From: Litoreibacter ascidiaceicola
GTDB lineage: Bacteria; Pseudomonadota; Alphaproteobacteria; Rhodobacterales; Rhodobacteraceae
NCBI RefSeq assembly: GCF_900129235.1
Contig: NZ_FQUV01000003.1
Span: forward strand, 62,001-126,000
DNA length: 64,000 bases
Direction of reading: 5' to 3'
Positions 43,812 through 53,479 of the stretch are shown here, piece after piece. How positions within the stretch are numbered: the first letter of the stretch is position 1; each line of letters begins with the position of its first letter. The notes beneath the pieces are model-generated. The model saw nothing but the letters and a program-made list of their open reading frames with translations, was not told the DNA's origin and did no database searches. The position numbers and the translations under genes were made by a program.

Positions 43812-45159
43812 GGCCACCGATCTTCTGGTCTGCGATGCGCTTTGTGACGACTAGTGCTATGATCCAGCCAGTTGCCACCGCCGTGGCTATGCCAATCCAG
43901 ACGCCCCAAACGTCCATGCCGACCAACCCGACATATACCCAGATGAAAAATGCGACGCCGAAGCCTTGGCGGTACACGCTGATCCAAAGTGTCCAAACCG
44001 GACGTTTAAGGGCTTGGAGAAACGAGTTGATGGCAAAGAGCATCATGTAGATCGGGAAGATAAACCCGTCGATCCTTAGGTAGCTTACACCGATACGCAC
44101 GACCTCCGGATCATCGTTGAACAATGCCACGACATACGGGGATGCGAACCAGAGGATGGGAAAGGCTGCAAAGGTCATCACGAACCCCAGCTTCCAGCAG
44201 AAGAAGAGAGCTTCCCGCACGCGGTCGAATTGCTCCGCTCCGTAGTTCTGCGCAGCAATTGGCAAAAGCGCGCCCGTCATGCCCAGAACAGGCAAAAGTA
44301 GTATTTGCTCCACCCTAAGTGCGACGCCGTAAGCGGCGATTGCTTCAGCGCCGAAGCCTTTCAGCGCGAATTGCACAACAAAGCCGGAGACGAACATGAC
44401 CATGATGGCGGTGGTCGTGGGTAACATCTGCTCGGTGATCTCGCGATAGCTTGCCAGATTTGGTTTGAGCCAGCTGAGTTGAAACCCTTCCATGATCCGG
44501 CGACCCAATACCTGATACAAAATCCAGATCATTACCCCTGTTTGGCTTAATATAGTGGCCACAGCGATGCCGCTTAGCCCCATCCCGGGAATGATGCCGG
44601 GGATGCCATAGATCAACAACGGGTTGAGGCCGATATTGGCCAAAAACGCCACCATCATCGCGCGTTGCATCGACACCGTGTCACCATGTGCTTGCAGAAT
44701 GCCGTTCGCCCCGTAGGCGAGCAGAAAACCGGGGAGCGCAAGAATGAGCCACAGAAAGTAGGTGGTGGCCGCGTCGCGGTACTCCCCCGGCTCCGAGACC
44801 AGTGCGATGACGCTCGGCCCGGCAAAAACGGCCCCGATCATGAGCAACACAACTGCGATGATACCGAAACCAATACCTTGAGACGCTAGTTTCCGCGCCG
44901 CATCGTCGTCCTTTTTGCCTCGGGCATTTCCAACAAGGGCGCTCATGGCCGAACCGAGGCCAAAACCTACCGACATGGTTATGAAAAATGCCTGAAATCC
45001 GATCGCCAAGCCCGCCTGCGCCTGCGTTGATATCTGGCCAGCGAAGTAGACGTCGACCACATTGTAGAGGGTGCTGAACAACATGCCCAAGGCGGCTGGC
45101 ACTGCTAGCGTGTTGAAATGGCTCGCGATGGAGCCTTCTGTCAGGTCAATGTCGCGCAT
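43801..45159 (-). CDS. MATE-family efflux transporter
   Basis: Twelve-helix multidrug/toxin extrusion protein of 452 residues. Internal repeats are visible: LAVPAALGMLFSTLYNVVDVYFAGQ in the first half and EQMLPTTTAIMVMFVSGFVVQFALKGFGAEAIAAYG in the second. The substrate cannot be read from sequence. Its 3' end overlaps ccoS by 11 bp on the opposite strand. It is divergent from gnd, with 98 bp between them. Confidence 0.9.
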   Translation of the reverse strand: MRDIDLTEGSIASHFNTLAVPAALGMLFSTLYNVVDVYFAGQISTQAQAGLAIGFQAFFITMSVGFGLGSAMSALVGNARGKKDDDAARKLASQGIGFGIIAVVLLMIGAVFAGPSVIALVSEPGEYRDAATTYFLWLILALPGFLLAYGANGILQAHGDTVSMQRAMMVAFLANIGLNPLLIYGIPGIIPGMGLSGIAVATILSQTGVMIWILYQVLGRRIMEGFQLSWLKPNLASYREITEQMLPTTTAIMVMFVSGFVVQFALKGFGAEAIAAYGVALRVEQILLLPVLGMTGALLPIAAQNYGAEQFDRVREALFFCWKLGFVMTFAAFPILWFASPYVVALFNDDPEVVRIGVSYLRIDGFIFPIYMMLFAINSFLQALKRPVWTLWISVYRQGFGVAFFIWVYVGLVGMDVWGVWIGIATAVATGWIIALVVTKRIADQKIGGLTS

Positions 45160-45257
45160 GAAAACTCCTGCTTGTCCTGACCGGCATATCAGAGATGAGT
45201 TTGACCCTTCAGGTCGTTAGCGATAACAGATGAAGGCAGACTGGGGAGAACTTTGCA

Positions 45258-46664
45258 ATGTCGAAATCTGAAATTGGCTTGATCGGACTTGGTACAATGG
45301 GGGCAATGTTGTCCCTCAATATTGCGGAGAAGGGGTTCGCTATTTCGGTGTTCAACCGGACGACATCCCGCACCTCAGAATTCCACGCTGAAGCGGGTGA
45401 ACTTGCCGAACAGATCACACCTTGCGACACCCTTGAGGACTTGGTGGCGTCCATTGCAGAGCCGCGCGCTATCATATTGATGGTCCCTGCCGGCCGGGCC
45501 GTGGATGAACAGATCGCGGCGCTTCGCCCATTGCTGGGCAAGGATGATTTGATCATAGACGCAGGAAACGCCAACTTCCGCGATACAGAGGCACGCGCGG
45601 CCCAAGCCGAGGCCGATGGCGTCCCTTTCCTTGGCATTGGGGTGTCCGGTGGTGAAGAAGGTGCCCGCCATGGCCCGTCCATCATGGGTGGTGGGCGCAA
45701 GAAGGCTTGGGATCAGGTCTCCTATATCCTCACTGCGATTGCCGCCGATTACGAAGGTACCGCTTGCGCCACGTGGATGGGGCAGGGCGGCGCGGGTCAC
45801 TTTGTAAAGGCAGTTCATAACGGCATCGAATATGCCGATATGCAAATGATCGCGGAGATCTACGGGATATTGCGTGACGGGCAGGGGGCAGACGCTGCAA
45901 CTTGTGCCGAGGCGTTTGATACGTGGAACAAGGGGCCATTGCAATCTTACCTAATCGAGATTTCGGGCAAGGTCGCTGCCGCCACAGATCCGGCGACTGG
46001 GAATGCAGTGCTCGACATCATTCTGGACCGTGCCGGGCAAAAGGGTACCGGTCGCTGGACGGTGATTGAGGCGCAGCATCTGGGTGCTCCAATACCAGTG
46101 ATTGAAGCTGCGGTTGCTGCGCGCAACCTGTCCGCGATGAAATCGGAGCGCGAACGCGGGGAGGCGACCTTCGGCGCCGCCCCTGTGCCGCTTCCCGCTG
46201 GTGCGCTTGGTCGTGACGATCTGGAGCAGGCGCTGATCGCGGGAAAGATTATGTGCTATGCGCAGGGCTTCCATTTGCTAAACTCCGCAAGCGCAGAGTT
46301 CGGGTGGAACTTGCCCATGCCGGAAATCGCGCGCGTTTGGCGCGAAGGCTGTATCATTCGATCAACCATGCTCAATGATATGGCCGAGGCATTGACCGCC
46401 GCGCCTCAAGACAACCTGATGTTCGCACCTTTCTTTGCCAAGATGATCGACGAAAACACACCAGCGCTACGCAAGGTTGTGGCAATTGCTGTGTCGCACG
46501 GGTTGCAAGTGCCTGCCTTGGCGGCAGGGCTCAGCTACTATGATGCTATGCGCACCGGTCGCTCGACCGCCAATATGATTCAGGCGCAGCGTGATTTCTT
46601 CGGAGCGCATAGTTTCGAGCGTGTCGACAAGGAGGGGGCGCATCACGGCCCTTGGGGCTCCTAA
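45258..46664 (+). CDS. gnd: 6-phosphogluconate dehydrogenase, decarboxylating
   Basis: Oxidative pentose-phosphate enzyme of 468 residues that converts 6-phosphogluconate to ribulose 5-phosphate with NADP+. IGLIGLGTMGAMLSLNIAEKG is the nucleotide-binding site. ISVSGGEEGARHGPSIM-type sequence, the catalytic Lys in GGAGHFVKAVHNGIEYADMQ and the C-terminal RTGRSTANMIQAQRDFFGAHSFER tail are all present. Confidence 0.95.
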   Translation: MSKSEIGLIGLGTMGAMLSLNIAEKGFAISVFNRTTSRTSEFHAEAGELAEQITPCDTLEDLVASIAEPRAIILMVPAGRAVDEQIAALRPLLGKDDLIIDAGNANFRDTEARAAQAEADGVPFLGIGVSGGEEGARHGPSIMGGGRKKAWDQVSYILTAIAADYEGTACATWMGQGGAGHFVKAVHNGIEYADMQMIAEIYGILRDGQGADAATCAEAFDTWNKGPLQSYLIEISGKVAAATDPATGNAVLDIILDRAGQKGTGRWTVIEAQHLGAPIPVIEAAVAARNLSAMKSERERGEATFGAAPVPLPAGALGRDDLEQALIAGKIMCYAQGFHLLNSASAEFGWNLPMPEIARVWREGCIIRSTMLNDMAEALTAAPQDNLMFAPFFAKMIDENTPALRKVVAIAVSHGLQVPALAAGLSYYDAMRTGRSTANMIQAQRDFFGAHSFERVDKEGAHHGPWGS

Positions 46665-47233
46665 CGAGCGAGCTTTTTAACCTCATCATGGCGCGGGCAG
46701 GTTACGAGATGGTCGTTGATTAGACCGCAAGCCTGCGCGAACGCGTAGACGATTGTCGGGCCGCAAAACTTGAAACCTTCTTTTTTCAAGTCTTTTGAGA
46801 TTTGGGTGCTAAGTGGCGTGAAACCAGGCACGTCACTCAGGCTGCGGAAATCGTTTTGCAGCGGCTTGCCGTCGAAATATTTCCACAGAAAAGTGTCGAA
46901 ACCCTCGCGCTGCTCAATCTTTTGCCATGCTCGGGCATTTCCGATGGTGGCTTCGATTTTCCCTCTATGTCGCACAATGCCTGTGTTTTGCAGTAGACGT
47001 TCCACATCAGTGTCGCCCCATCCTGCGATGATATTTGGATCAAAGCCCTCAAATGCATCCCGAAAGGCGTCGCGTTTTTTCAAAATGGTGATCCAGCTTA
47101 GCCCGGCTTGAAACCCGTCTAGAATCAGTTTCTCCCACAGCGCGCGACTGTCATATTCCGGTACGCCCCATTCTGTGTCGTGGTAATCGACATAGATTTC
47201 TTCTGTGCCACACCAACCGCAACGATCATTCAT
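46661..47233 (-). CDS. tag: DNA-3-methyladenine glycosylase I
   Basis: Base-excision repair enzyme removing 3-methyladenine. Length is 190 residues from the ATG at 47233 (MNDRCGWCG, with AGGTGA upstream); a TTG-started extension to 47263 is less likely. HDTEWGVPEYDSRALWEKLILDGFQAGLSW and FKFCGPTIVYAFAQACGLINDH are family signatures. Zinc ligands are at C5 and C8 of the N-terminus and H/C near the end. Its stop overlaps the gnd stop. Confidence 0.93.
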   Translation of the reverse strand: MNDRCGWCGTEEIYVDYHDTEWGVPEYDSRALWEKLILDGFQAGLSWITILKKRDAFRDAFEGFDPNIIAGWGDTDVERLLQNTGIVRHRGKIEATIGNARAWQKIEQREGFDTFLWKYFDGKPLQNDFRSLSDVPGFTPLSTQISKDLKKEGFKFCGPTIVYAFAQACGLINDHLVTCPRHDEVKKLAR

Positions 47234-47369
47234 AGTTTTCACCTGTATTCCAAGGGCTTCCAAGATTGAATCGTTGTTTACTCTAATTGGAACAAAATTG
47301 GAACATTAACCCGCGTTTAAGGCCGAAGCTCCTAGATGGATCAAACCGGAAATCACTGTAGAACGCGTT

Positions 47370-48197
47370 ATGACATTTGATCCAAACTCAGAAGACAGCC
47401 CTTTGTCTGCCGCGATTTCACAACGTGACGTGCATGTTCTGGATATGGTCCGAGCCGCATTACGCAAAAAAGATGTCTTGCTCGCTTACCAACCGGTGGT
47501 GCAGGGCGCAGATACGAAAAGGATCGCATTTTACGAAGGTCTAATCCGGGTGCTTGATGAAACAGGGCGGATCATTCCTGCAAAAGAGTTCATCGAAACA
47601 ATTGAGGCGCGGGAAGAAGGGCGGCTCATTGACTGTTTGGCGGTGGAATTGGGCGTGGAAAGCCTGGTGAAAGAACCGCGGCTGAGACTCTCAATCAATA
47701 TGTCGCCCAGATCTATCGGACATCCTCAGTGGGAAACTGCGTTGGAACGCGGCTTGCTAAGTGATCCAACCATTGGCGAGCGGCTCATCATCGAGATTAC
47801 CGAATCATCTGCTCTTCTGATGCCCGATCTGGTTTCGGATTTTATGATGCGTATGCAGCGACGGGGGGTTTCCTTTGCGCTTGACGATTTTGGTGCGGGC
47901 TATACTGCGTTCCGGCACTTCAAGGATTTCTATTTCGATCTGGTTAAGATCGACACGTCTTTTGCACGCAACATCGATGTTGATAGCGACAATCAGGTTT
48001 TGATGCAGGCCTTGGTCTCCATTGCTCAACAGTTTGACATGTTCACGGTCGCAGAAGGTATAGAGCGCCCGCAAGAGGCTGAATATCTTAGGGAAATCGG
48101 AATTGACTGCCTTCAAGGCTATCTGTTTGGTGTTCCATCTGTGTCGAAGCCTTGGGAAAAGGACGCAAGTGCCGAAAGACGCGCTCTGTTAAGATAG
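47370..48197 (+). CDS. EAL-domain cyclic-di-GMP phosphodiesterase
   Basis: Single-domain EAL protein of 275 residues with no GGDEF, sensor or membrane segment. The ExLxR motif (YEGLIRV), the NMSPRS Asn, EITESS, the DDFGAGYTAFRHF metal-binding Asp pair, LVKIDTSF (Lys), VAEGIE (Glu) and QGYLFG are all present, so it should be active. Expected output is lowering of c-di-GMP and a shift towards motility. The 136 bp upstream hold no clear operator. Confidence 0.9.
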   Translation: MTFDPNSEDSPLSAAISQRDVHVLDMVRAALRKKDVLLAYQPVVQGADTKRIAFYEGLIRVLDETGRIIPAKEFIETIEAREEGRLIDCLAVELGVESLVKEPRLRLSINMSPRSIGHPQWETALERGLLSDPTIGERLIIEITESSALLMPDLVSDFMMRMQRRGVSFALDDFGAGYTAFRHFKDFYFDLVKIDTSFARNIDVDSDNQVLMQALVSIAQQFDMFTVAEGIERPQEAEYLREIGIDCLQGYLFGVPSVSKPWEKDASAERRALLR

Positions 48198-48363
48198 TGG
48201 GCGATGGTCGACAATCTGTTGGAGCAAGACCTTGTTTCTCGCCGCAATGTGAGACACCCTGTCCAATCGTATACCCTACGTAAGCCAGTTAAATGCTTCG
48301 CCATACACGGTCGGTTATATCCAGTGCTCTGGGCAGCAGAGACACGCCGATCGCAGGAAAGGA

Positions 48364-49545
48364 ATGTCCATGACCAATGTCGTAATCGCCTCAGCAGCCC
48401 GCACCGCTGTAGGTAGCTTCCTAGGCTCGTTTGCCAATACTCCGGCCCATGATCTGGGAACCGCTGTTATCGAAGCCGTTGTAGAGCGGGCCGGCGTCGA
48501 TAAAGGTGAAGTCTCAGAAACCATTCTGGGCCAGGTTCTCACCGCAGGCCAAGGGCAAAACCCTGCCCGTCAGGCTCATATCAACGCAGGTCTTCCGCAA
48601 GAAAGCTCCGCTTGGGGGATCAACCAAGTGTGTGGCTCCGGCCTTCGTGCGGTGGCACTTGGCGCGCAGCACATCATGCTGGGCGACGCTGAGATTGTCG
48701 TTGCAGGTGGCCAAGAGAACATGTCCATGAGCGGCCACGTCGCGAACTTGCGCCAAGGCCAGAAGATGGGCGACATGCAGTACATCGATAGCATGATCCG
48801 TGACGGTCTATGGGATGCTTTCAACGGCTATCACATGGGCCAAACCGCCGAAAATGTCGCCAACCAATGGCAAATCAGCCGCGAGATGCAGGATGAATTT
48901 GCAGTCGCCTCCCAGAACAAAGCCGAGGCTGCGCAGAAGGCTGGTAAGTTTGCCGACGAGATTGCCGCGTTTACAATTAAAACCCGCAAGGGGGATGTGA
49001 CCGTCGATCAGGATGAATACATCCGCCATGGCGCAACTATGGAAGCGATGGCGAAATTGCGCCCTGCTTTCACCAAAGATGGTTCGGTCACAGCTGCAAA
49101 CGCATCGGGTCTGAATGATGGTGCTGCAGCGACACTCCTGATGAGTGCCGAAAACGCCGAGAAGCGCGGTTTGCAGCCGTTGGCACGTATTGCCAGCTAT
49201 GCGACTGCTGGGCTAGATCCGTCCATCATGGGCGTTGGGCCGATTTATGCCTCCCGCAAGGCTCTCGAGAAAGCAGGCTGGAAAGCTTCAGATCTTGATC
49301 TCGTTGAGGCGAACGAAGCCTTCGCGGCGCAAGCTTGCGCGGTGAATAAGGACATGGGCTGGGATCCGGCGATTGTGAACGTCAACGGTGGCGCTATCGC
49401 TATCGGCCATCCGATTGGTGCCTCTGGTTGTCGTGTGTTGAACACTTTGCTGTTCGAGATGCAGCGCCGCGACGCCAAAAAAGGCCTCGCGACTTTGTGC
49501 ATCGGTGGCGGCATGGGTGTCGCGGTCTGCGTCGAACGCGACTGA
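48364..49545 (+). CDS. phaA: Acetyl-CoA acetyltransferase (beta-ketothiolase)
   Basis: Biosynthetic thiolase of 393 residues that condenses two acetyl-CoA, the first step to polyhydroxybutyrate. The nucleophile is C90 ([10 protein letters not shown]). GHPIGASG supplies the His, and [14 protein letters not shown] the second Cys. AGGA lies 5 bp before 48364; an ATG at 48370 is an alternative start. phaB follows after 85 bp. The 166 bp upstream show nothing definite. Confidence 0.94.
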   Translation: MSMTNVVIASAARTAVGSFLGSFANTPAHDLGTAVIEAVVERAGVDKGEVSETILGQVLTAGQGQNPARQAHINAGLPQESSAWGINQVCGSGLRAVALGAQHIMLGDAEIVVAGGQENMSMSGHVANLRQGQKMGDMQYIDSMIRDGLWDAFNGYHMGQTAENVANQWQISREMQDEFAVASQNKAEAAQKAGKFADEIAAFTIKTRKGDVTVDQDEYIRHGATMEAMAKLRPAFTKDGSVTAANASGLNDGAAATLLMSAENAEKRGLQPLARIASYATAGLDPSIMGVGPIYASRKALEKAGWKASDLDLVEANEAFAAQACAVNKDMGWDPAIVNVNGGAIAIGHPIGASGCRVLNTLLFEMQRRDAKKGLATLCIGGGMGVAVCVERD

Positions 49546-49557
49546 TACAGAAAACAG

Positions 49558-49582
49558 GGTTGCGCACGAAAATTGCGCAACC
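49558..49582 (+). other. Hairpin between phaA and phaB
   Basis: GGTTGCGCA, 7-nt loop, TGCGCAACC: a perfect 9-bp stem 12 bp after the phaA stop. Only a weak T-rich stretch follows, so it is a partial terminator or an mRNA-stability element rather than a strong end. Confidence 0.72.
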
Positions 49583-49630
49583 TATTCTGATTTAGACATA
49601 ATATTATTACCTGATTTAGGAGGAATCACC

Positions 49631-50356
49631 ATGTCCCGTGTTGCACTTGTTACCGGAGGATCGCGCGGAATCGGCGCGGCAATCTCCAAGGCTCTAAAAT
49701 CTGCTGGCTACTCCGTTGCTGCGACCTACGCTGGCAATGACGAGAAGGCCGCCGCATTCACTGCCGAAACTGGCATCAAGACTTACAAATGGGACGTGGC
49801 TGATTACGAAGCCTGCACCGCTGGAATTGCACAAGTCGAAGCTGACTTAGGCCCAGTAGAGGTTTTGGTGAACAACGCCGGCATCACCCGCGATGCGCCC
49901 TTCCACAAGATGACGCCACAGCAATGGTCAGAAGTGATGAACACCAACCTTTCGGGCGTGTTCAACATGAGCCACCCCGTCTGGCCCGGTATGCGTGAAC
50001 GTAAGTTTGGGCGGATCATCACCATTAGCTCGATCAATGGCCAGAAGGGCCAGTTCGCTCAAGCCAATTACGCAGCTGCGAAGGCTGGCGATATCGGTTT
50101 CACAAAGGCTCTTGCTCAGGAAGGTGCCCGCGCTGGCATCACCGTAAACGTGATTTGTCCGGGTTATATCAATACCGAGATGATGAGCACGATTCCTGAA
50201 AAGGTGATGAACGAAGTGATCCTGCCGCAAATTCCTGTTGGCCGTTTGGGTGAACCTGAAGAAATTGCGCGCACTGTGGTCTTCCTTGCCTCTGATGATG
50301 CAGGTTTCATTACCGGCTCGACAGTTTCTGCCAATGGTGGCCAATACATGGCTTGA
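49631..50356 (+). CDS. phaB: Acetoacetyl-CoA reductase
   Basis: NADPH-dependent SDR of 241 residues that makes (R)-3-hydroxybutyryl-CoA for polyhydroxybutyrate. The cofactor site is TGGSRGIGAAI, with NNAG, the Ser/Tyr/Lys triad in ITISSINGQKGQFAQANYAAAKAG, and a tail ITGSTVSANGGQYM. The start at 49631 follows GGAGGAATC; the in-frame extension to 49505 overlaps phaA. A polymerase (phaC) is not in this window. Confidence 0.95.
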   Translation: MSRVALVTGGSRGIGAAISKALKSAGYSVAATYAGNDEKAAAFTAETGIKTYKWDVADYEACTAGIAQVEADLGPVEVLVNNAGITRDAPFHKMTPQQWSEVMNTNLSGVFNMSHPVWPGMRERKFGRIITISSINGQKGQFAQANYAAAKAGDIGFTKALAQEGARAGITVNVICPGYINTEMMSTIPEKVMNEVILPQIPVGRLGEPEEIARTVVFLASDDAGFITGSTVSANGGQYMA

Positions 50357-50376
50357 TCCACGCTTGTTGATCAACA

Positions 50377-50411
50377 GGAGGGCCAGTGCATTATGCGCTG
50401 GCCCTTTTTTT
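50377..50411 (+). terminator. Strong rho-independent terminator after phaAB
   Basis: GGGCCAG ... CTGGCCC with an inner GCA-TTA-TGC continuation and seven T residues directly after. It lies 20 bp beyond the phaB stop. Confidence 0.93.
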
Positions 50412-50666
50412 GATCGCTTAGCCTTAGCTTCGCCCCCTCAGGTTAGATACAAAGCGCGGAATAGTATGAAAGAACCTCGCAAACGCGTCCGCGCGTTCTT
50501 TGTGGGCGCGTTTGTGAGCGGCGATGATGTGCTGGCTTAAGTGTGTCTCGATCATGGGGTGTTCCAGTTCTATCCTGAATAACTTAACTGAAACTCTTAT
50601 GCTTTCTTTAGGTTAAGGCCACAAACTAGACTTTCTATTCATTCAGTTTAGTATTACTTGAGTGAG
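50412..50666. other. Intergenic region upstream of the LysR gene
   Basis: 255 bp without a supportable gene. It holds an inverted repeat CTTAAC-N23-GTTAAG (50583-50617), about 50 bp before the LysR start, which could be an autoregulatory site. A 24-codon open frame (50466-50540) has no supporting evidence. Confidence 0.4.
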
Positions 50667-51608
50667 ATGAGCGACAGGCTTCCCCCACTATCTGCATTGC
50701 GCGCCTTTGAGGCAGCAGCGCGACATATGAGTTTCTCGCGTGCAGCGGATGAGTTGAACGTGACCCCAGCAGCACTTAGTTTTCAAATAAAGTCGCTTGA
50801 AGAGCATCTTGGGGTGCTCGTGTTCCGCAGGCTAAACCGCGCGGTAGAACTCACCGAGGAGGGGCAGTTGCTCGCCCCCGGTGTGTCTGATGGTTTTGAC
50901 GCATTGCAATCTGCATGGCGCGCTGTGAAGCGAAGGTTGAACAGTGCAACCCTGACGGTGACCGCTGGGCCAGCCTTTACCGCAAAATGGCTCGCCCCGA
51001 AGCTGTTCAGCTTCGCCAAAGAGAATCCTGACATTGAGCTTCGGTTCTCCGCTGGCCTCGGGTTGGTTGATTTTGCCCGTGATGACGTGGATGTCGCCAT
51101 TCGCTTTGGTCAGGAATTTGATCCGCTGTTGTACTCTAGGACGTTGATAGACGAGTGGATGGCGCCAATGATGTCGCCGGAACTTGCCAAGAACGTGACC
51201 GAGGTGGCCGACTTGCAAAGGATGACATTGCTTCATCAAGAAGACATTGATTTTCTCAAGCCACCTGCGAATTGGCGCGCATATTTTGCCGCTGCGGAGG
51301 TTCCATATATCGAGGAGCACGGGCCACGATTTTCTCAGGCGGATCATGCTGTGGATGCAGCCTTGGCTGGTGGTGGTGTTGTGTTGGGTAGGCTGTCTTT
51401 GGCGGCGACGTATTTGGGGGATGGTCGGTTGGTCATGCCAATCCGTCATCGGTTGCCTACCGGCGCGAGTTACCGAATTGTTTGCCCTAAAGGACAGGAA
51501 GCACGGCCGCAGGTGGCACGCTTCATCGAGTGGGTTGTACGGGAGATTGCAGGAATGGACACGGTTGCGCAGGACGCTCGGTTTTTGCTCAGGCAACCTG
51601 ATGAGTAA
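50667..51608 (+). CDS. LysR-family transcriptional regulator (GcvA-like)
   Basis: Regulator of 313 residues. The winged helix is at the N-terminus (PLSALRAFEAAARHMSFSRAADELNVTPAALSFQIKSLE), followed by a periplasmic-binding-protein-like effector domain. LGVLVFRRLNRAVELTEEG and the effector domain resemble GcvA-type regulators. I chose the ATG at 50667; a TTG at 50658 is possible and neither has a good ribosome-binding site. It overlaps the EamA gene by 8 bp, so it may regulate that transporter. Confidence 0.87.
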   Translation: MSDRLPPLSALRAFEAAARHMSFSRAADELNVTPAALSFQIKSLEEHLGVLVFRRLNRAVELTEEGQLLAPGVSDGFDALQSAWRAVKRRLNSATLTVTAGPAFTAKWLAPKLFSFAKENPDIELRFSAGLGLVDFARDDVDVAIRFGQEFDPLLYSRTLIDEWMAPMMSPELAKNVTEVADLQRMTLLHQEDIDFLKPPANWRAYFAAAEVPYIEEHGPRFSQADHAVDAALAGGGVVLGRLSLAATYLGDGRLVMPIRHRLPTGASYRIVCPKGQEARPQVARFIEWVVREIAGMDTVAQDARFLLRQPDE

Positions 51609-52467
51609 ATCCTTGGCGACGACGATTGGATTTGGGGCCGTGTTGCTTTGGTCCTTGCTGGCATTGCTGACTGTGGGATCGGACCCGATACCTCCTTTTC
51701 AGCTTAGCGCTATGGCTTTCTTGATAGGCGGGCTGGTCGGCCTCGGGTTTTCACTTAAGCGCGGACATCTCTTTCGGACGCTCAGGTCCGTTCCGGTTTT
51801 GGCTTGGGTGCTTGGGATTGGCGGGCTCTTTGGTTACCACGCATTGTACTTTTCGGCTCTAAGGCTGGCTCCAGCCGCTGAAGCAGGGCTTATCGCGTAT
51901 CTCTGGCCGCTGTTGATTGTAATTTTCTCTGGCCTGCTCCCCGATGAAAAGCTGAAACCGCTGCATGTATTGGGTGCGATCGTTTCCTTCACTGGAGCGG
52001 CACTTATTGTGGCGCGGGGCGGGGCGGGGTTTCAGTGGGCCTATGTGCCCGGGTATTTGCTGGCGGTTTTGTGTGCCTTAACTTGGTCGGGCTATTCCGT
52101 TGTATCACGGCGTTTTCGTGCAGTGCCGACCGAAGTTGTCACATTTTTTTGCCTAGCCACTGCAATTCTGTCGGGTCTTGCACATTTGATCTTCGAGCAA
52201 ACAGTTTTGCCGAGCGGTGCCATCACATGGCTGTCGATCGCAGGGCTCGGATTGGGGCCCGTTGGTTTGGCATTTTACTTGTGGGATGTTGGCGTCAAGC
52301 AGGGCGACATCCAGTTGCTTGGCACTGCATCCTATGCGGCGCCGCTGTTCTCTACTTGTATCTTGATCGTAGCAGGGTATGCCCAAGCGACGGCAGTTTT
52401 ATTGCTCGCGGCCGGACTGATTACGGCCGGAGCGGGGCTTGCCGCGCTTGGGTCACGAAAATCCTAA
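51601..52467 (+). CDS. EamA-family (DMT superfamily) transporter
   Basis: Ten-helix drug/metabolite transporter of 288 residues with two EamA repeats: GAVLLWSLLALLTVGSDPIPPFQLSAMAFLIGG and YLLAVLCALTWSGYSVVSRRF. Members export amino acids or other metabolites, but the substrate here is unknown. It is translationally coupled to the LysR gene. The start at 51601 is set because the first helix begins there. Confidence 0.87.
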   Translation: MSKSLATTIGFGAVLLWSLLALLTVGSDPIPPFQLSAMAFLIGGLVGLGFSLKRGHLFRTLRSVPVLAWVLGIGGLFGYHALYFSALRLAPAAEAGLIAYLWPLLIVIFSGLLPDEKLKPLHVLGAIVSFTGAALIVARGGAGFQWAYVPGYLLAVLCALTWSGYSVVSRRFRAVPTEVVTFFCLATAILSGLAHLIFEQTVLPSGAITWLSIAGLGLGPVGLAFYLWDVGVKQGDIQLLGTASYAAPLFSTCILIVAGYAQATAVLLLAAGLITAGAGLAALGSRKS

Positions 52468-52628
52468 TCAGCGAATTTCGAAATTTCCTCTTTCAATCGC
52501 AGCTTTTGCTTTTTCAGTTCAACGACAGTCAGGTCGTCTGAGCCTGGGCTTCTTTGTGCTTCTTCCACTCGTTGGGACAATGCATCGTGTTTGCGCTTCA
52601 GCTCAGAAACGTGAGAACTGATCGTCAT
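52464..52628 (-). CDS. YdcH-family (DUF465) small protein
   Basis: Coiled-coil protein of 54 residues, MTISSHVSELKRKHDALSQR at the start and LKKQKLRLKEEISKFAD at the end. This is the DUF465/YdcH pattern of two helices with a short loop and Lys/Glu-rich heptads. AAGGAG lies 8 bp before the ATG at 52628; another ATG at 52634 is too close. Its stop overlaps the EamA stop by 3 bp. The function of the family is unknown. Confidence 0.87.
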   Translation of the reverse strand: MTISSHVSELKRKHDALSQRVEEAQRSPGSDDLTVVELKKQKLRLKEEISKFAD

Positions 52629-52723
52629 GGGCATAACTCCTTTTTGTGTGGTTTAGATCTTCATTGCATCACATTAAAAAGCCCAAGTCACGCAAATGCG
52701 TCGCGGCATTGCAGCGATTGCTT

Positions 52724-53473
52724 CTAAAATTTTAGTGAGCATCCGTTGCGTAAAATATCGGTGGCAGCTTGCGAGTAGTCATCACCATCCTGATTGTGCT
52801 GCAACCCATCGTGCAGAACCAACGGGTTATGGAGTATTGTCTTTGCGGCACGCCCTTTTTGCGCTCGCAGCAAAACCCGCCCGGCAGGCTTACCCGTTCG
52901 CGCAACGATTGGCTTGATTTCGATTAGACCTGCCCGAGAATTGAGCATCTCAATAAGGTCTCCAAGCCGGTCGATAAGATGAATGACGCTGACGCACCCC
53001 TTTGGACCGGCCCGTCGCAGGGCCGTGTCGACCCATACAGAAAGTGGAGTGTGTTCACGCAAAGCAGTGTCTCGGCCTTCATCTGGCGAAGCTGTGCCGG
53101 GGCCGTAATATGGAGGGTTCAGGATAACATGATCGAAACTGCGGTTGCGAAGATCAGCCGGGAGTTGGGCGAGATCTGCGTCGACAACCTCCATTTCAAA
53201 GCCGGCTTCGGCGGCGTTGCGGCGGGCCAGTTCAGCATAAGCGGGTTGCAACTCGATGCCACTTAGCCGGGCTTCAACCCGCGTACGCAAGCAGATGGAG
53301 GCGGTGCCCACACCGCACCCCAGCTCCAGCACGGTTTGCCCGGGTTTTGCAGGGCAGGACGCGGCAAGAAGCACGGGATCAGTGGCGGCGCGGTATCCTT
53401 TGCGCGGCTGCCATAAATGCAATTTTCCACCCAGAAAAGCATCATGCGTAAGCTCGTCAGAAGCAAATCCCAT
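52724..53473 (-). CDS. SAM-dependent methyltransferase (TrmN6-like)
   Basis: Class I methyltransferase of 249 residues. The SAM site is VLELGCGVGTASICL and the N6-adenine type catalytic motif NPPYYG (about residue 118) suggests methylation of a nucleic-acid base. The closest described family is tRNA1(Val) adenine-37 N6-methyltransferase (YfiC/TrmN6), beginning THDAFLGGKLHLWQPRKGYRAATD. It lies 6 bp downstream of the DUF2007 gene. Confidence 0.83.
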   Translation of the reverse strand: MGFASDELTHDAFLGGKLHLWQPRKGYRAATDPVLLAASCPAKPGQTVLELGCGVGTASICLRTRVEARLSGIELQPAYAELARRNAAEAGFEMEVVDADLAQLPADLRNRSFDHVILNPPYYGPGTASPDEGRDTALREHTPLSVWVDTALRRAGPKGCVSVIHLIDRLGDLIEMLNSRAGLIEIKPIVARTGKPAGRVLLRAQKGRAAKTILHNPLVLHDGLQHNQDGDDYSQAATDILRNGCSLKF

Positions 53474-53479
53474 AGGTCG

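Noticed and set aside
50466-50540. 24-codon open frame between phaB and the LysR gene
   Set aside because: Too short to judge and no clear ribosome-binding site or conservation evidence.
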